This document shows positions 44,753-53,968 of a stretch of 64,000 nt of DNA, piece by piece (the first letter of the stretch is position 1; the number at the start of each line of letters is the position of its first letter). The stretch is from contig NZ_JAERMK010000015.1 in NCBI RefSeq assembly GCF_016918015.1, positions 73,133 to 137,132 on the forward strand, given 5' to 3'. The notes under the pieces were generated by a model that ran no database searches, was not told the DNA's origin, and saw nothing but the letters and a program-made list of their open reading frames with translations. A program made the position numbers and the translations under genes. The stretch is from Glycomyces sp. YM15. Lineage in GTDB: Bacteria; Actinomycetota; Actinomycetes; Mycobacteriales; Micromonosporaceae.

Positions 44753-45847
44753 ATGGCTCACGTCACGATCACCCGGCAGGACTACCGTGCGGCAGTAATC
44801 GGCACCGGCTTCATGGGGCGCGTCCACGCCCGCGCGATCGCCGTCGCCGGGGGATCGGTCGCGGGGATAGCGGGGTCCACTCCGGACCGGGCCCGCGAAG
44901 CCGCCGCGGACCTCCGCGCCGAAGCCGTGTTCGACGACCTCGACGCGGCCCTCGACGCCGCCGATGTCGTCCACGTCTGCGTCCCCAACCACCTCCACGC
45001 CCCGATCGCCTTGGCCGCCATAGCCGCCGGGAAGCACGTCGTCTGCGAGAAGCCCCTCGCCACCGACGCCGCGACCGCCCGCGCCATGACCGAGGCCGCC
45101 GCCGAAGCCGGAGTCGTCGCCACCGTCCCGTTCGTCTACCGCTTCCACCCGATGGTCCGCGAGGCCCGCGCCCGAGTCGCCAATGGACAGATCGGCCGGC
45201 TCACCCTCGCCCACGGCTCCTACCTCCAGGACTGGCTCCTGCGCCCCGGCGACGACAACTGGCGGGTCGACGCCGACAAGGGCGGCGCGCTCCGCGCCTT
45301 CGGCGACATCGGCTCGCACTGGTGCGACCTCCTCGAATTCGTCACCGGCGACCGCATCACCGCCGTCAACGCCCAGCTCGCCACCGCCAACCCCCGGCGA
45401 TCCGGACGCGACGTATCCACAGAGGACATCGTCACGCTGCAGTTCGCAACGGACGGCGGGATGATCGGCTCCACCGTCATCAGCCAGGTCTCCGCCGGGC
45501 GCAAGAACCGGCTCCTCCTCGAGATCTCCGGCACCGAATCCACCCTCGCCTTCGACCAGGAACGCCCCGAGACCCTCTGGATCGGCGGCCGCGACCAGAA
45601 CGCCGTCCTCATGCGCGACCCCGACCACCTCAGCCCCGACGCCGCCCGCCTCGCCCGCGTCCCCGCCGGACACGCCCAGGGCTACCAGGACTGCTTCGAC
45701 GCGTTCGTCGCCGACACCCGCGCCGCCATCGACGGCGAGGACCCCGACGGCCTCCCCACCTTCGACGACGGCCTCCGCGCCGCCGACCTCGCCGAAGCCG
45801 TCCTCGCCTCCGGCCGCATCCGCGACTGGGCGGAGGTCCCGCGATGA
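44753..45847 (+). CDS. Gfo/Idh/MocA-family oxidoreductase
   Basis: 364 residues from the ATG at 44753. The Rossmann domain starts AAVIGTGFMGRVHARAI, with VCVPNHLHAPIALAAIAAGKHVVCEKPLA holding the conserved EKP, and the C-terminal domain has GDIGSHWCDLLEFVTG with the catalytic His region. These enzymes oxidise or reduce sugars, inositols or their phosphates with NAD(P). It is first in the seven-gene sugar operon and overlaps the ABC ATPase gene by 4 bases. Confidence 0.93.
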   Translation: MAHVTITRQDYRAAVIGTGFMGRVHARAIAVAGGSVAGIAGSTPDRAREAAADLRAEAVFDDLDAALDAADVVHVCVPNHLHAPIALAAIAAGKHVVCEKPLATDAATARAMTEAAAEAGVVATVPFVYRFHPMVREARARVANGQIGRLTLAHGSYLQDWLLRPGDDNWRVDADKGGALRAFGDIGSHWCDLLEFVTGDRITAVNAQLATANPRRSGRDVSTEDIVTLQFATDGGMIGSTVISQVSAGRKNRLLLEISGTESTLAFDQERPETLWIGGRDQNAVLMRDPDHLSPDAARLARVPAGHAQGYQDCFDAFVADTRAAIDGEDPDGLPTFDDGLRAADLAEAVLASGRIRDWAEVPR

Positions 45848-47349
45848 CCGCACTGCTCAACATGCGCGGCATCGACAAGGCCTTCCTCGGCGTCCCCGTC
45901 CTCTCCGCAGTGGACCTCACCGTGAGCAGGGGCGAGGTCCACGCCCTGGTGGGGGAGAACGGCGCCGGCAAGTCCACGCTCATGAAGATCCTCGCCGGCG
46001 TCCACACCGCCGACGCCGGCACCATCGAGCTGGACGGCCGCGCCGTCTCCTTCACCCACCCCGCCGCCGCCCAGCGCGCGGGCATCGCCTCGGTCTTCCA
46101 GGAGTTCAACCTCCTCCCCGAGCTCACCGTCGCCGAGAACGTCCACCTCGGACACGAACCGCGCCGCCGCGGCGCCATCGACCGCCGCGCCATGCACGAG
46201 ACCACCGCCGCGGCCCTCGCCGACCTCGGCGTCGCCGACCTCTCCCCGGCGGCCAAGGTCGGCTCGCTCTCGGTCGCGCACCAGCAGATCACCGAGATCG
46301 CGAAGGCCCTCTCCCACGGCGCGGACCTCATCTGCATGGACGAGCCGACCGCCGCGCTGGCGGACGCGGAGGTCGCGCTGCTGTACCGGCTCGTGCAGCG
46401 GCTGCGCGAGCGGGGCGTCGCCGTTCTCTATGTCTCCCACCGGCTCCGGGAGATCTTCGACCTGTGCGACCGGATCACGATCCTCAAGGACGGCCGCCTG
46501 GTCGAGAGCGTCGCCACCGCCGACATCACCCCCGACGAACTCGTGACGCGCATGGTCGGTCGACGCATCGAGGCGCAGTTCCCGCCCCGCGCGGCGGGCA
46601 CCGAGCCCGGCGAGGTCCGGCTGCGGATCGACGGCTGCGGGAACGACTATGTGGACGGCATCGACCTGGAAGTGCGCGCGGGCGAGATCGTCGGCCTGGC
46701 CGGACTGCAGGGCTCGGGCCGCACCGAGATCGCCGAGGCGGTCTTCGGCATCACCCCGTTCACTCGCGGCACGGTCGCGGTCGACGGCAGGCCGGTGCGG
46801 ATCACCCGTCCCCGCAAGGCGATCGCGGCCGGGATCGCGCTGGTCACCGAGGACCGCAAGGCCCAGGGCCTCGCGCTGCGCCAGTCGGTGAAGGCCAACG
46901 CGCGCATGGTGCTCGACGCGAACGCCCGGGTCCACTCGCGGCGGCGGCTGGCCCGCATCGACGGGATCCTCTCGAGCCTCGACCTCGTGGCGCGCGGCGG
47001 CGACCAGGAGGTGCAGTACCTCTCGGGCGGCAACCAGCAGAAGGTGGTGGTCGCGAAGTGGCTCGCCGCCGAACCGGGCGTGATCGTGCTCGACGAGCCG
47101 ACGCGCGGGATCGACGTGGGCGCCAAGCACAAGCTGTACGCGGTGATCCGCTCCCTCGCGGCCGAAGGGCTCGCGGTGCTGCTCATCGCCTCCGAGCTCA
47201 TCGAGGTGATCGGCCTGGCCGACCGGATCGCGGTCCTCCACGACGGCCGCATCGCCGGGGAGCTGCCCGGCGGCGCGAGCGAGCAGGAGGTCATGGCGTA
47301 CGCGACCGGTCGGCGCCGTCCGCAGAGCGAAGGGACGCAAGCCGAATGA
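45844..47349 (+). CDS. Sugar ABC transporter ATP-binding protein (duplicated NBD)
   Basis: 501 residues with two fused ABC domains of the RbsA/XylG/MglA type. NBD1: Walker A GENGAGKST (about 37-45), signature LSVAHQQ, Walker B LICMDEPTAAL. NBD2: the Walker A is the degenerate GLQGSGRTE usual in this subfamily, signature LSGGNQQK, Walker B VIVLDEPTRGIDVG. It powers carbohydrate uptake by the CUT2 class, which transports monosaccharides that are then phosphorylated or oxidised inside. It overlaps both neighbours by 4 bases. Confidence 0.95.
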   Translation: MTALLNMRGIDKAFLGVPVLSAVDLTVSRGEVHALVGENGAGKSTLMKILAGVHTADAGTIELDGRAVSFTHPAAAQRAGIASVFQEFNLLPELTVAENVHLGHEPRRRGAIDRRAMHETTAAALADLGVADLSPAAKVGSLSVAHQQITEIAKALSHGADLICMDEPTAALADAEVALLYRLVQRLRERGVAVLYVSHRLREIFDLCDRITILKDGRLVESVATADITPDELVTRMVGRRIEAQFPPRAAGTEPGEVRLRIDGCGNDYVDGIDLEVRAGEIVGLAGLQGSGRTEIAEAVFGITPFTRGTVAVDGRPVRITRPRKAIAAGIALVTEDRKAQGLALRQSVKANARMVLDANARVHSRRRLARIDGILSSLDLVARGGDQEVQYLSGGNQQKVVVAKWLAAEPGVIVLDEPTRGIDVGAKHKLYAVIRSLAAEGLAVLLIASELIEVIGLADRIAVLHDGRIAGELPGGASEQEVMAYATGRRRPQSEGTQAE

Positions 47350-48353
47350 CCGCCTTCACCCCTCGCCCCCGCATCGGCGCCACCGTCGCGATCTACCTGG
47401 CCCTCGCGGGCGTGCTCGCGGTCGGCGGGGCCGCCGTCGCGGCCGACGGCGGGAACCTCTTCGCGACCGCGCACCTCGTCGACATGCTCACGCGCACCAG
47501 CCTCACCGGGTTCCTCGCGATCGGCATGACCCTGGTGATCCTCTGCCGGTCCCTGGACCTCTCGGTCGGCTACACCGCGGCCCTCTCCAGCCTCGTCGCG
47601 GCGACCACGATGGACGGTCAGAGCGGGAACGTGCCGCTCGCGGTCGCCCTGGTCCTGCTCGTGTCCGGGCTCATCGGCGCGGCGAACGGCGCGATCGTCG
47701 CGTTCCTCAAAGTGAACCCGTTCATCGCGACCCTCGGCACGGGGCTGATCCTCAAGGGCTACCTGGACACCGAGTACAAGGGCCCGGCCGGGGACGTGCC
47801 GTTCGCGTTCCAGCAGGCCCTCGGCTACACCAGGTTCGCGTTCATCCCCGTCTCCACGGTCGTCATGCTCGCCGTCGCCGCCGCGGCGGTCTGGTTCCTC
47901 AGGTCGACCCGCACCGGACACCACATGTACGCCGTCGGCGGCGACGTCGAGGTGGCGCGCATGTCCGGCATCCGCACCACCCGCGTGCTGCTCACCGCCC
48001 ACGTCCTGTGCGGCATGAGCGCGGGCCTCGCCGGGCTGCTGCTCGCGGCCCGGTTCGGCACCGGCTCGGCCGAGGCCTACACGAACCTCTACGAGCTGGA
48101 CGCGATCGCCGCCGTCGTGCTCGGCGGCACGCTGCTCCTCGGCGGCAAGGGCGGCGTCGCGGGAACCGTTGCAGGCGTGGCGATCCTGGCCGTGCTCGAC
48201 ACCGTGTTCAACGTGATGCAGATCGACCCGTTCGCGAAGGACGTGCTGCGCGGCGTCGTCATCATCGCCGCCGTCGCCCTCTACGCCCGCCGCCAGCTCG
48301 ACCGCACCGCCCGCAGACCCCGCTTCGCCGCGGCCGCAGGGAGGGCGTCATGA
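47346..48353 (+). CDS. CUT2 sugar ABC permease 1
   Basis: 335 residues with about nine to ten hydrophobic helices and the CUT2 permease signature (GFLAIGMTLVILCRSLDLSVG near residue 60; LDAIAAVVLGGTLLLGGKG near 255). The cytoplasmic loop contains TGHHMYAVGGDVEVARMSGI, the usual contact with the ATPase. Starts and stops overlap neighbours (ATGA), so subunits are made in step. Confidence 0.93.
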   Translation: MTAFTPRPRIGATVAIYLALAGVLAVGGAAVAADGGNLFATAHLVDMLTRTSLTGFLAIGMTLVILCRSLDLSVGYTAALSSLVAATTMDGQSGNVPLAVALVLLVSGLIGAANGAIVAFLKVNPFIATLGTGLILKGYLDTEYKGPAGDVPFAFQQALGYTRFAFIPVSTVVMLAVAAAAVWFLRSTRTGHHMYAVGGDVEVARMSGIRTTRVLLTAHVLCGMSAGLAGLLLAARFGTGSAEAYTNLYELDAIAAVVLGGTLLLGGKGGVAGTVAGVAILAVLDTVFNVMQIDPFAKDVLRGVVIIAAVALYARRQLDRTARRPRFAAAAGRAS

Positions 48354-49333
48354 CCCACGTCAAACGGCTCGGCGCCGCCCTCCAAGGCGCGGGCACCGTG
48401 TTCCTCCTGCTCGCGCTCGTCTTCGCGCTCATCCTCGCGATCAACCCCGGGTTCTTCGCGGCCCCCTCGCTCATGGCCTTCCTCAAACAGGCCGCGCCGC
48501 TGGTCATCCTCGCGGCCGGGCAGTACTTCGTGATCGTCTCGGGGAACTTCGACCTCTCCGTCGGCGCGCTCGTCGGCGCCCAAGTGGTGATCGCCGCGCG
48601 CCTCATCGACGGCGAAGAATCCCGCACGGTCCCCGTCATGCTCGTCATGCTCGCCTTCGGCATCGGTGTGGGCCTGATCAACGGCCTCATCACCACCGTC
48701 CTGAAAGTCCAGTCGTTCATCACCACCCTCGGCATGCTCCTGGTCCTGTACGGCGCGATCCGGCTCTGGACCGGCGGCGCACCGACCGGCGCGCTCTCCG
48801 ACGCGTTCCGCACGCCCGGGCGGCTCGGCATCCAGACGCCGCTCTTCCAGATCCCGTGGGCCCTGCTCATCATGATCGGTGTCGGCGCGGGCGCGATCGC
48901 ATTGATGCGCACCAGATTCGGCCGGATCCTCATGGCCTCGGGCGACAACGAGCTCGCCGCGAACCGCTCCGGCGCCCGCGTCGACACCGTCCGCACCGCC
49001 GCGTTCGTCCTCTCCGGTGTCTCCGCCACGATCGCCGGCATCCTCATCGGAGGGTTCGCCGGCGTCAGCGCCCAAGTCGGCGAAGGCCTCGAGTTCACCG
49101 TCATCACCGCCGTCGTCCTCGGCGGCGTCGCACTCGGCGGCGGCCGCGGCACAGCGCTCGCCGCCATGGCCGGGGCACTCGCGATCGAAGCCCTGTTCAC
49201 GCTGTTCAACCAGATGGCGCTGCCCGCGACGCTCCGGCCCGCCGTGCAGGGCGTCATCATCATCGCCGCCGTCGCCTACGCGGCCCGGCGGCGCATCCGA
49301 CCCGCCCTGCAATCCACCGCCACACCCTCATGA
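48350..49333 (+). CDS. CUT2 sugar ABC permease 2
   Basis: 327 residues, a second RbsC-type permease, with AGQYFVIVSGNFDLSVGALVGA near residue 56 and FTVITAVVLGGVALGGGRG near 240. Together with the first permease it forms a heterodimeric channel. The loop FGRILMASGDNELAANRSG is the coupling segment. It ends 12 bases before the binding-protein gene. Confidence 0.93.
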   Translation: MTHVKRLGAALQGAGTVFLLLALVFALILAINPGFFAAPSLMAFLKQAAPLVILAAGQYFVIVSGNFDLSVGALVGAQVVIAARLIDGEESRTVPVMLVMLAFGIGVGLINGLITTVLKVQSFITTLGMLLVLYGAIRLWTGGAPTGALSDAFRTPGRLGIQTPLFQIPWALLIMIGVGAGAIALMRTRFGRILMASGDNELAANRSGARVDTVRTAAFVLSGVSATIAGILIGGFAGVSAQVGEGLEFTVITAVVLGGVALGGGRGTALAAMAGALAIEALFTLFNQMALPATLRPAVQGVIIIAAVAYAARRRIRPALQSTATPS

Positions 49334-49345
49334 AAAGAAGGCACC

Positions 49346-50545
49346 ATGCAGACCACACGCCTCGCCCTCGCCGCGGCGGCCGCCCTCGGGCTGCTGCTCG
49401 CGACCGGATGCACCACCGATACGCCGACCGAACCCGCCGAGGAGGACGCCAGCACCGCCGAATCCGGCGATGAGTGGTTCGTCCAGGCCGAATACGACGA
49501 GCAGCTCGCCCAGCGCGACATCGAACCCGAAGGCGACCCCGACACGCCCTGGCTGCAGGCGATCGAACCCGAATGGGTCGACACGAGCCAGTTCGCGCGC
49601 GAAGGCGGCGACGCCACCGTGTGCTTCTCCAACGCCTCGGTCTCCAACCCGTGGCGCGTCACCGGCTGGATCACCATGCAGGAGCAGGTGAAGGTCCTCC
49701 AAGAGGCCGGGGAGATCGGCGAGTTCCGCACCTCCGACGCCGGTGACGACGACGACCGGCAGATCTCCGACATCCAGGCGTTCGTCGACTCCGGCGAATG
49801 CGACGCGCTCATCATCTCGCCCTCCACCACCGCGACCCTCACACCCGCGGTCGAGACCGCCTGCGCCTCGGGCATTCCCGTGATCGTGTTCGACCGCGGC
49901 GTCAACACCGACTGCGCGACCACCTTCATCCACCCGATCGGCGGCTACGCGTACGGCGCCGACGCCGCCGAGTTCCTCGTCGACAACCTCGAACCCGGCT
50001 CCACGGTGCTCGCGCTGCGCATCCTCCCCGGCGTCGACGTCCTCGAACACCGCTGGGCCGCCGCGCAGGAGATCTTCGGCGACGCCGACCTCGAAATCCT
50101 CGGCAACGAGTTCACCGGCGGCGACGCCGCCGAGATCAAGAACATCGTCACCCAGTACCTGCAGCGCGGCGACGTCGACGGCATCTGGATGGACGCCGGC
50201 GACGGCGCCGTCGCCGCGATCGAGGCGTTCGAGGACGCCGGGAAGCCCTACCCGGTGATGGCCGGCGAGGACGAACTCTCGTTCCTGCGCAAATGGCAGG
50301 AGACCGGCATGACCGCGATCGCCCCCGTCTACTCCAACTTCCAGTGGCGCACCCCGGTTCTGGCGGCGACCATGATCCTCAAGGGCGAGCAGGTACCGTC
50401 GGAATGGGTACTGCCGCAGGAGCCGATCACGGAGGCCGACTTGGACGACTACCTCGAACGCAACGCCGACATGCCCTCGCTGCACTACGCCAAGTTCGGC
50501 GGCGAGGACCTGCCCGGCTTCCCCGACGCCTGGCGCGACCGTTGA
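49346..50545 (+). CDS. Sugar-binding lipoprotein of the ABC transporter
   Basis: 399 residues. Signal peptide with lipobox LATGC and lipidated Cys at residue 22, then an acidic Thr/Glu linker. The mature part is a type I periplasmic-binding fold: ATVCFSNASVSNPWRVTGWITM, CDALIISPSTTATLTPAVE, GIPVIVFDRGVN, YGADAAEFLV, and DGIWMDAGDGAVAAIEAFEDAG. The ligand cannot be read from the sequence; the fold fits pentoses, hexoses or polyols. AAGAAGG precedes the ATG. Confidence 0.93.
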   Translation: MQTTRLALAAAAALGLLLATGCTTDTPTEPAEEDASTAESGDEWFVQAEYDEQLAQRDIEPEGDPDTPWLQAIEPEWVDTSQFAREGGDATVCFSNASVSNPWRVTGWITMQEQVKVLQEAGEIGEFRTSDAGDDDDRQISDIQAFVDSGECDALIISPSTTATLTPAVETACASGIPVIVFDRGVNTDCATTFIHPIGGYAYGADAAEFLVDNLEPGSTVLALRILPGVDVLEHRWAAAQEIFGDADLEILGNEFTGGDAAEIKNIVTQYLQRGDVDGIWMDAGDGAVAAIEAFEDAGKPYPVMAGEDELSFLRKWQETGMTAIAPVYSNFQWRTPVLAATMILKGEQVPSEWVLPQEPITEADLDDYLERNADMPSLHYAKFGGEDLPGFPDAWRDR

Positions 50546-51387
50546 CCCGCACCATCGGCGTCAACACCTGGGTCTGGGCCTCGCCGCTCGACGACGAGGT
50601 CCTGGCCCGGCTCGCAGTGCGCGTGCGCGACTGGGGATTCGACGCCATCGAACTCCCCGTCGAGCACCCCGGCGACTGGGACCCGAAGCGCGCCGACGAG
50701 ATCCTGAAGAGACTCGGCCTCGACGCCACCGTGGTGCTCGTGATGGGCGAGGGACGCGAACTCGTCGACGCCCCGCGCGCCGTCGTCGCCCAGACCCAGG
50801 ACTACCTGCGCCGCGTCGTCGACGCCGCCGTAGCGGTGGGCTCCAAGGTCATCGCCGGACCCGCCTACGCCTCCGTCGGCCGCACCTGGCGCGTCCAAGA
50901 CCGGCCCGCGGCCTACCGCGAACTGCGCGAACACCTCGCCCCGGTCGCCGACTACGCCGCCGAACGCGGCGTCACCGTCGCCGTGGAACCGTTGAACCGC
51001 TACGAGACCAGCCTCATCAACACCGTCGACCAGGCACTGGAGGCACTGGACGGACTGCCCGGCACCGCGCTGGCACTCGACGTCTACCACATGAACATCG
51101 AGGAGACCCATCTCCCGGCCGCGATCGTGCGGGCCGGGGACCGGATCGGGCACGTCCAGGTCAGCGCCAACGACCGGGGCTCGCCCGGCCGCGACCACCT
51201 CGACTGGCGTTCGATCCTGCACGCCCTCGACCTGGCCGGGTACACCGGGCCCCTTGTCATCGAGTCGTTCACCGCGCACAATGCGACTATCGCGACGGCC
51301 GCTTCCATATGGCGGCCGCTCGCGCCGACCCAAGACGCCCTCGCCGTCGACGGACTGACCTATCTGAGGAGTCTCACGGATGCCTAG
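50542..51387 (+). CDS. Sugar epimerase/isomerase, D-tagatose 3-epimerase-like
   Basis: 281 residues from a TTG that overlaps the lipoprotein stop (TTGA). Xylose isomerase-like TIM barrel: metal ligands Glu in [10 protein letters not shown] (about residue 149), Asp in [11 protein letters not shown], His in HVQVS and Glu in VIESF, the layout of D-tagatose / D-psicose 3-epimerases. It probably epimerises a ketose formed from the imported sugar. The TTG start is inferred from overlap and from the homologous beginning IGVNTWVW. Confidence 0.88.
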   Translation: MTRTIGVNTWVWASPLDDEVLARLAVRVRDWGFDAIELPVEHPGDWDPKRADEILKRLGLDATVVLVMGEGRELVDAPRAVVAQTQDYLRRVVDAAVAVGSKVIAGPAYASVGRTWRVQDRPAAYRELREHLAPVADYAAERGVTVAVEPLNRYETSLINTVDQALEALDGLPGTALALDVYHMNIEETHLPAAIVRAGDRIGHVQVSANDRGSPGRDHLDWRSILHALDLAGYTGPLVIESFTAHNATIATAASIWRPLAPTQDALAVDGLTYLRSLTDA

Positions 51388-52381
51388 ACCCATCACACTG
51401 TTCACCGGCCAGTGGGCCGACCTGCCGTTCGAGGAGGTGTGCCGGCTCGCCGCGGGCTGGGGCTACGACGGGCTCGAAGTCGCCTGCTGGGGCGACCACC
51501 TCGACGTGGTGCGGGCCGCCGAGGACGACGACTACGTCGCCGAGCGCAAGGCGATCCTCGAATCGCATGGCCTGGGACTGTGGACGATCTCGAACCACCT
51601 GGTGGGCCAAGCGGTCTGCGACGACCCGATCGACGACCGCCACAAGGCGATCGTGCCCTCCCGCGTGTGGGGCGACGGCGAGCCCGAGGGCGTGCGCGGG
51701 CGCGCCGCCGAGGAGATGAAGGCGACCGCGCGGGCCGCCGCGAAGCTCGGCGTCGACACGGTCGTGGGCTTCACCGGCTCGGCCGTGTGGAAGTACGTCG
51801 CGATGTTCCCGCCGGTATCGGAGGCGGTGATCGAGGCGGGCTATGACGACTTCGCGGCCCGCTGGAACCCGATCCTCGACGTGTTCGACGAGGTCGGGGT
51901 GCGGTTCGCGCACGAGGTGCACCCCTCGGAGATCGCCTACGACTACTGGTCGACGCACCGCACCCTCGAAGCGGTCGGGCACCGCAGCGCGTTCGGGCTC
52001 AACTGGGACCCGAGCCACATGGTGTGGCAGGACATCGATCCGGCGGCGTTCTTGTGGGACTTCCGGGAGCGGATCTACCACGTGGACTGCAAGGACACCC
52101 GCAAGCGTTTCGACGGCCGGGGCGGCCGCCTTTCCTCGCACCTGCCGTGGGGCGACCCGCGGCGCGGCTGGGACTTCGTGTCCACGGGGCACGGCGACGT
52201 GCCCTGGGAGGACTGCTTCCGGGTGCTCAACGCGATCGGCTACGCGGGCCCGATCTCGATCGAGTGGGAGGACGCGGGCATGGACCGTCTCCGCGGCGCC
52301 CCCGAAGCCCTTGCGTACGTGCGGGACTTGAACTTCGACCGCCCCGCCGCGTCCTTCGACGCCGCGTTCAGCTCCGACTAA
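51380..52381 (+). CDS. Sugar phosphate isomerase/epimerase-like TIM barrel
   Basis: 333 residues, overlapping the preceding gene by 8 bases. Xylose isomerase-like TIM barrel with [68 protein letters not shown] and [12 protein letters not shown], carrying the metal-binding Glu/Asp/His set. This longer subfamily is common beside Gfo/Idh/MocA genes in inositol- and rare sugar-degrading clusters. It is the last gene of the operon; no terminator hairpin follows. Confidence 0.9.
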   Translation: MPRPITLFTGQWADLPFEEVCRLAAGWGYDGLEVACWGDHLDVVRAAEDDDYVAERKAILESHGLGLWTISNHLVGQAVCDDPIDDRHKAIVPSRVWGDGEPEGVRGRAAEEMKATARAAAKLGVDTVVGFTGSAVWKYVAMFPPVSEAVIEAGYDDFAARWNPILDVFDEVGVRFAHEVHPSEIAYDYWSTHRTLEAVGHRSAFGLNWDPSHMVWQDIDPAAFLWDFRERIYHVDCKDTRKRFDGRGGRLSSHLPWGDPRRGWDFVSTGHGDVPWEDCFRVLNAIGYAGPISIEWEDAGMDRLRGAPEALAYVRDLNFDRPAASFDAAFSSD

Positions 52382-52387
52382 GGCGCG

Positions 52388-52520
52388 GGCGTGATGCTGT
52401 CGTGAGGGCTGGTTGCCGGTCGCGGTCAGAGCGGTCAGCGACGGAGCGGTGAGGATCGCGTCGGGGGCGTGATGCCGCCGTGCGGGCTGGTTGCCGATCG
52501 CGGTCAATGCGATCAGCGAC
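52388..52520. repeat. Imperfect 55-bp direct repeat after the sugar operon
   Basis: Two related units at 52388-52442 and 52466-52520, sharing GGCGTGATG, GGGCTGGTTGCCG and GCGGTCA...CAGCGAC blocks, 78 bp apart. Confidence 0.7.
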
Positions 52521-52730
52521 TGAAGTGGCGGGATTCGGGTGCGTTGCCGTCGCTGAGGCCGGACTCGGGGTCCTGGCAGGAGTCGGGGCCCTCGCCGCGA
52601 TAGCGGCTCGGGCCGGATGCGGGACCCGGGCGGGACTTGGGGTCCTGGCCGCGCTAGGGCCCCGGCGGCGGTTCGCGGCGCACTGGGGACCCCGCCGCGC
52701 TTGAGGACCCGCCCGGACTCGAGCCTGCCC

Positions 52731-52760
52731 CTGCTGTTGCTGCTGTTGCTGCTGTTGCTG
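52731..52760. repeat. CTGCTGTTG microsatellite
   Basis: Three perfect 9-bp units of CTGCTGTTG plus a partial one; on the minus strand they would encode poly-Gln if translated. Confidence 0.85.
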
Positions 52761-53968
52761 GAGCGGCGCGCTCGTGTCGCTCACGACGCCGGTGGCGGCG
52801 GTGCCGCTGGTGGCGGTGGCGGCCGGGTGGCGCCGTGGGCTTGGTGTCCGGGGCCGGGCGACGTTTCGATCCGGCTTCAAACCGGCGGCGATGGTGTGGT
52901 GGGCGGTGGCCCGGGGGTGTGTCGCCGGGGCGGGGCCGGTGGTCGCTTCCGGTCGGGCCGGGTGGGTCCGTCCGGATGCCGCAGCGGCGGGGCGGTCGGC
53001 GGCACGGGAGCGGTCAGCCGCCGAGTTCGGCTCGGTTGCGCTCTTGTCCATGTCCGTGTTCGTGTGCATGGTCGTGGTCCTCATGCGCCTGTGTCGCCTC
53101 CTTCCCGCTGCTCCGCTTGCTTCCCTCGCTGGCCCTGCTGGTCCTGCTGGTCCTGCTGGTCTTGCTTCGGCTTCCGGTTCCGGCCCTTCGGCTTTCGCCT
53201 GGCCGCGCGCCGTCCCTGCCAGGGGCGGATGTGGTTGCCTGCCGTCCCTGAGGGAGTGGTGCGGCCTCCCGGTGATGGTCCGGGTGGTTGCCGGTGGCGG
53301 GTTCGCCTCCCGAGGATCGTTTGCCGTTCCTCGGGGTCCGTCCTGCAGTCGCGCGGGCTTGCGGGCGCGGCGCTGCCGGGACGGGGTGGTGCTCGCCATG
53401 GACGTGCTTGCGGTGTCGCCGTGCCGAGTCCTCTATTCGCTCGGTGTGGCCTCACCGTTGACGCTGGCGGGTCGTGCTCGGATCGCGTATGCCGTCGTGT
53501 ACGGCATCGCCTGCTGGTTGGGGTGATCCCAACTAGGATCGTCCACCCAGTCACGGCCCATCGGGGGCGCGGACAGCTGCGGGCGATGGCACGGGGGTGA
53601 GATCGGACGCCTCCAGCGGAGGAGCACCCTGGCTTACCGGGTCGTCGCCTCGAAACAAGTCGGTTTGTCGGATCGGCCAGAGGCTTGTCATAGTCTGCTT
53701 ACACCTACCCCGACACCTGTACCAGTTTCCTGTCCCTGTACGTACCTCAATTGTCCCCCATGCAGCCCCCGACTGTCATCACCCACAGGTGGAGAACATC
53801 CTCATGTTCCCCACCCCCACGCCCAGCCTGATCGACTGCGTCCCAACCGAATCCGACCCGAGGCGCGCCACCCCGCCCGCCCCGCCACTTACCCCTCCGT
53901 CGCTGCCCGCCTTAAGTGCAACCCACCCCGACCTGGTGCCGCTCGCGCGGCCCGGGGTTCTTGCCCTG

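Larger units (their letters stand above)
52382..53968. other. Repeat-rich region without a supportable gene
   Basis: About 1.6 kb. Several long frames exist on both strands, but all translate to low-complexity Arg/Pro/Ala or Gly/Val sequence with no motif, and none has a ribosome site plus a plausible start. It contains the direct repeats at 52388-52520, a CTGCTGTTG run at 52731-52760 and a 9-bp GGTCCTGCT-type run near 53130-53165. From about 53600 the base composition drops, with a possible promoter (TTGTCG, 18 bases, CATAGT around 53669-53698) facing right and a small GAACAT/ATGTTC inverted repeat (53794-53809). It may be a decayed gene or expanded simple sequence. Confidence 0.5.

Noticed and set aside
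52368-53399. Minus-strand frame with poly-Gln tract as a real gene
   Set aside because: Composition is Arg/Pro/Thr/Ala only, the Gln run derives from a 9-bp microsatellite, and there is no start with a ribosome site. I also looked for an HNH signature and did not find one.
53661-53800. A tRNA or small RNA gene in the AT-richer segment near 53.7 kb
   Set aside because: No cloverleaf, no CCA-type end and no terminator could be traced; only a weak promoter-like pair is visible.
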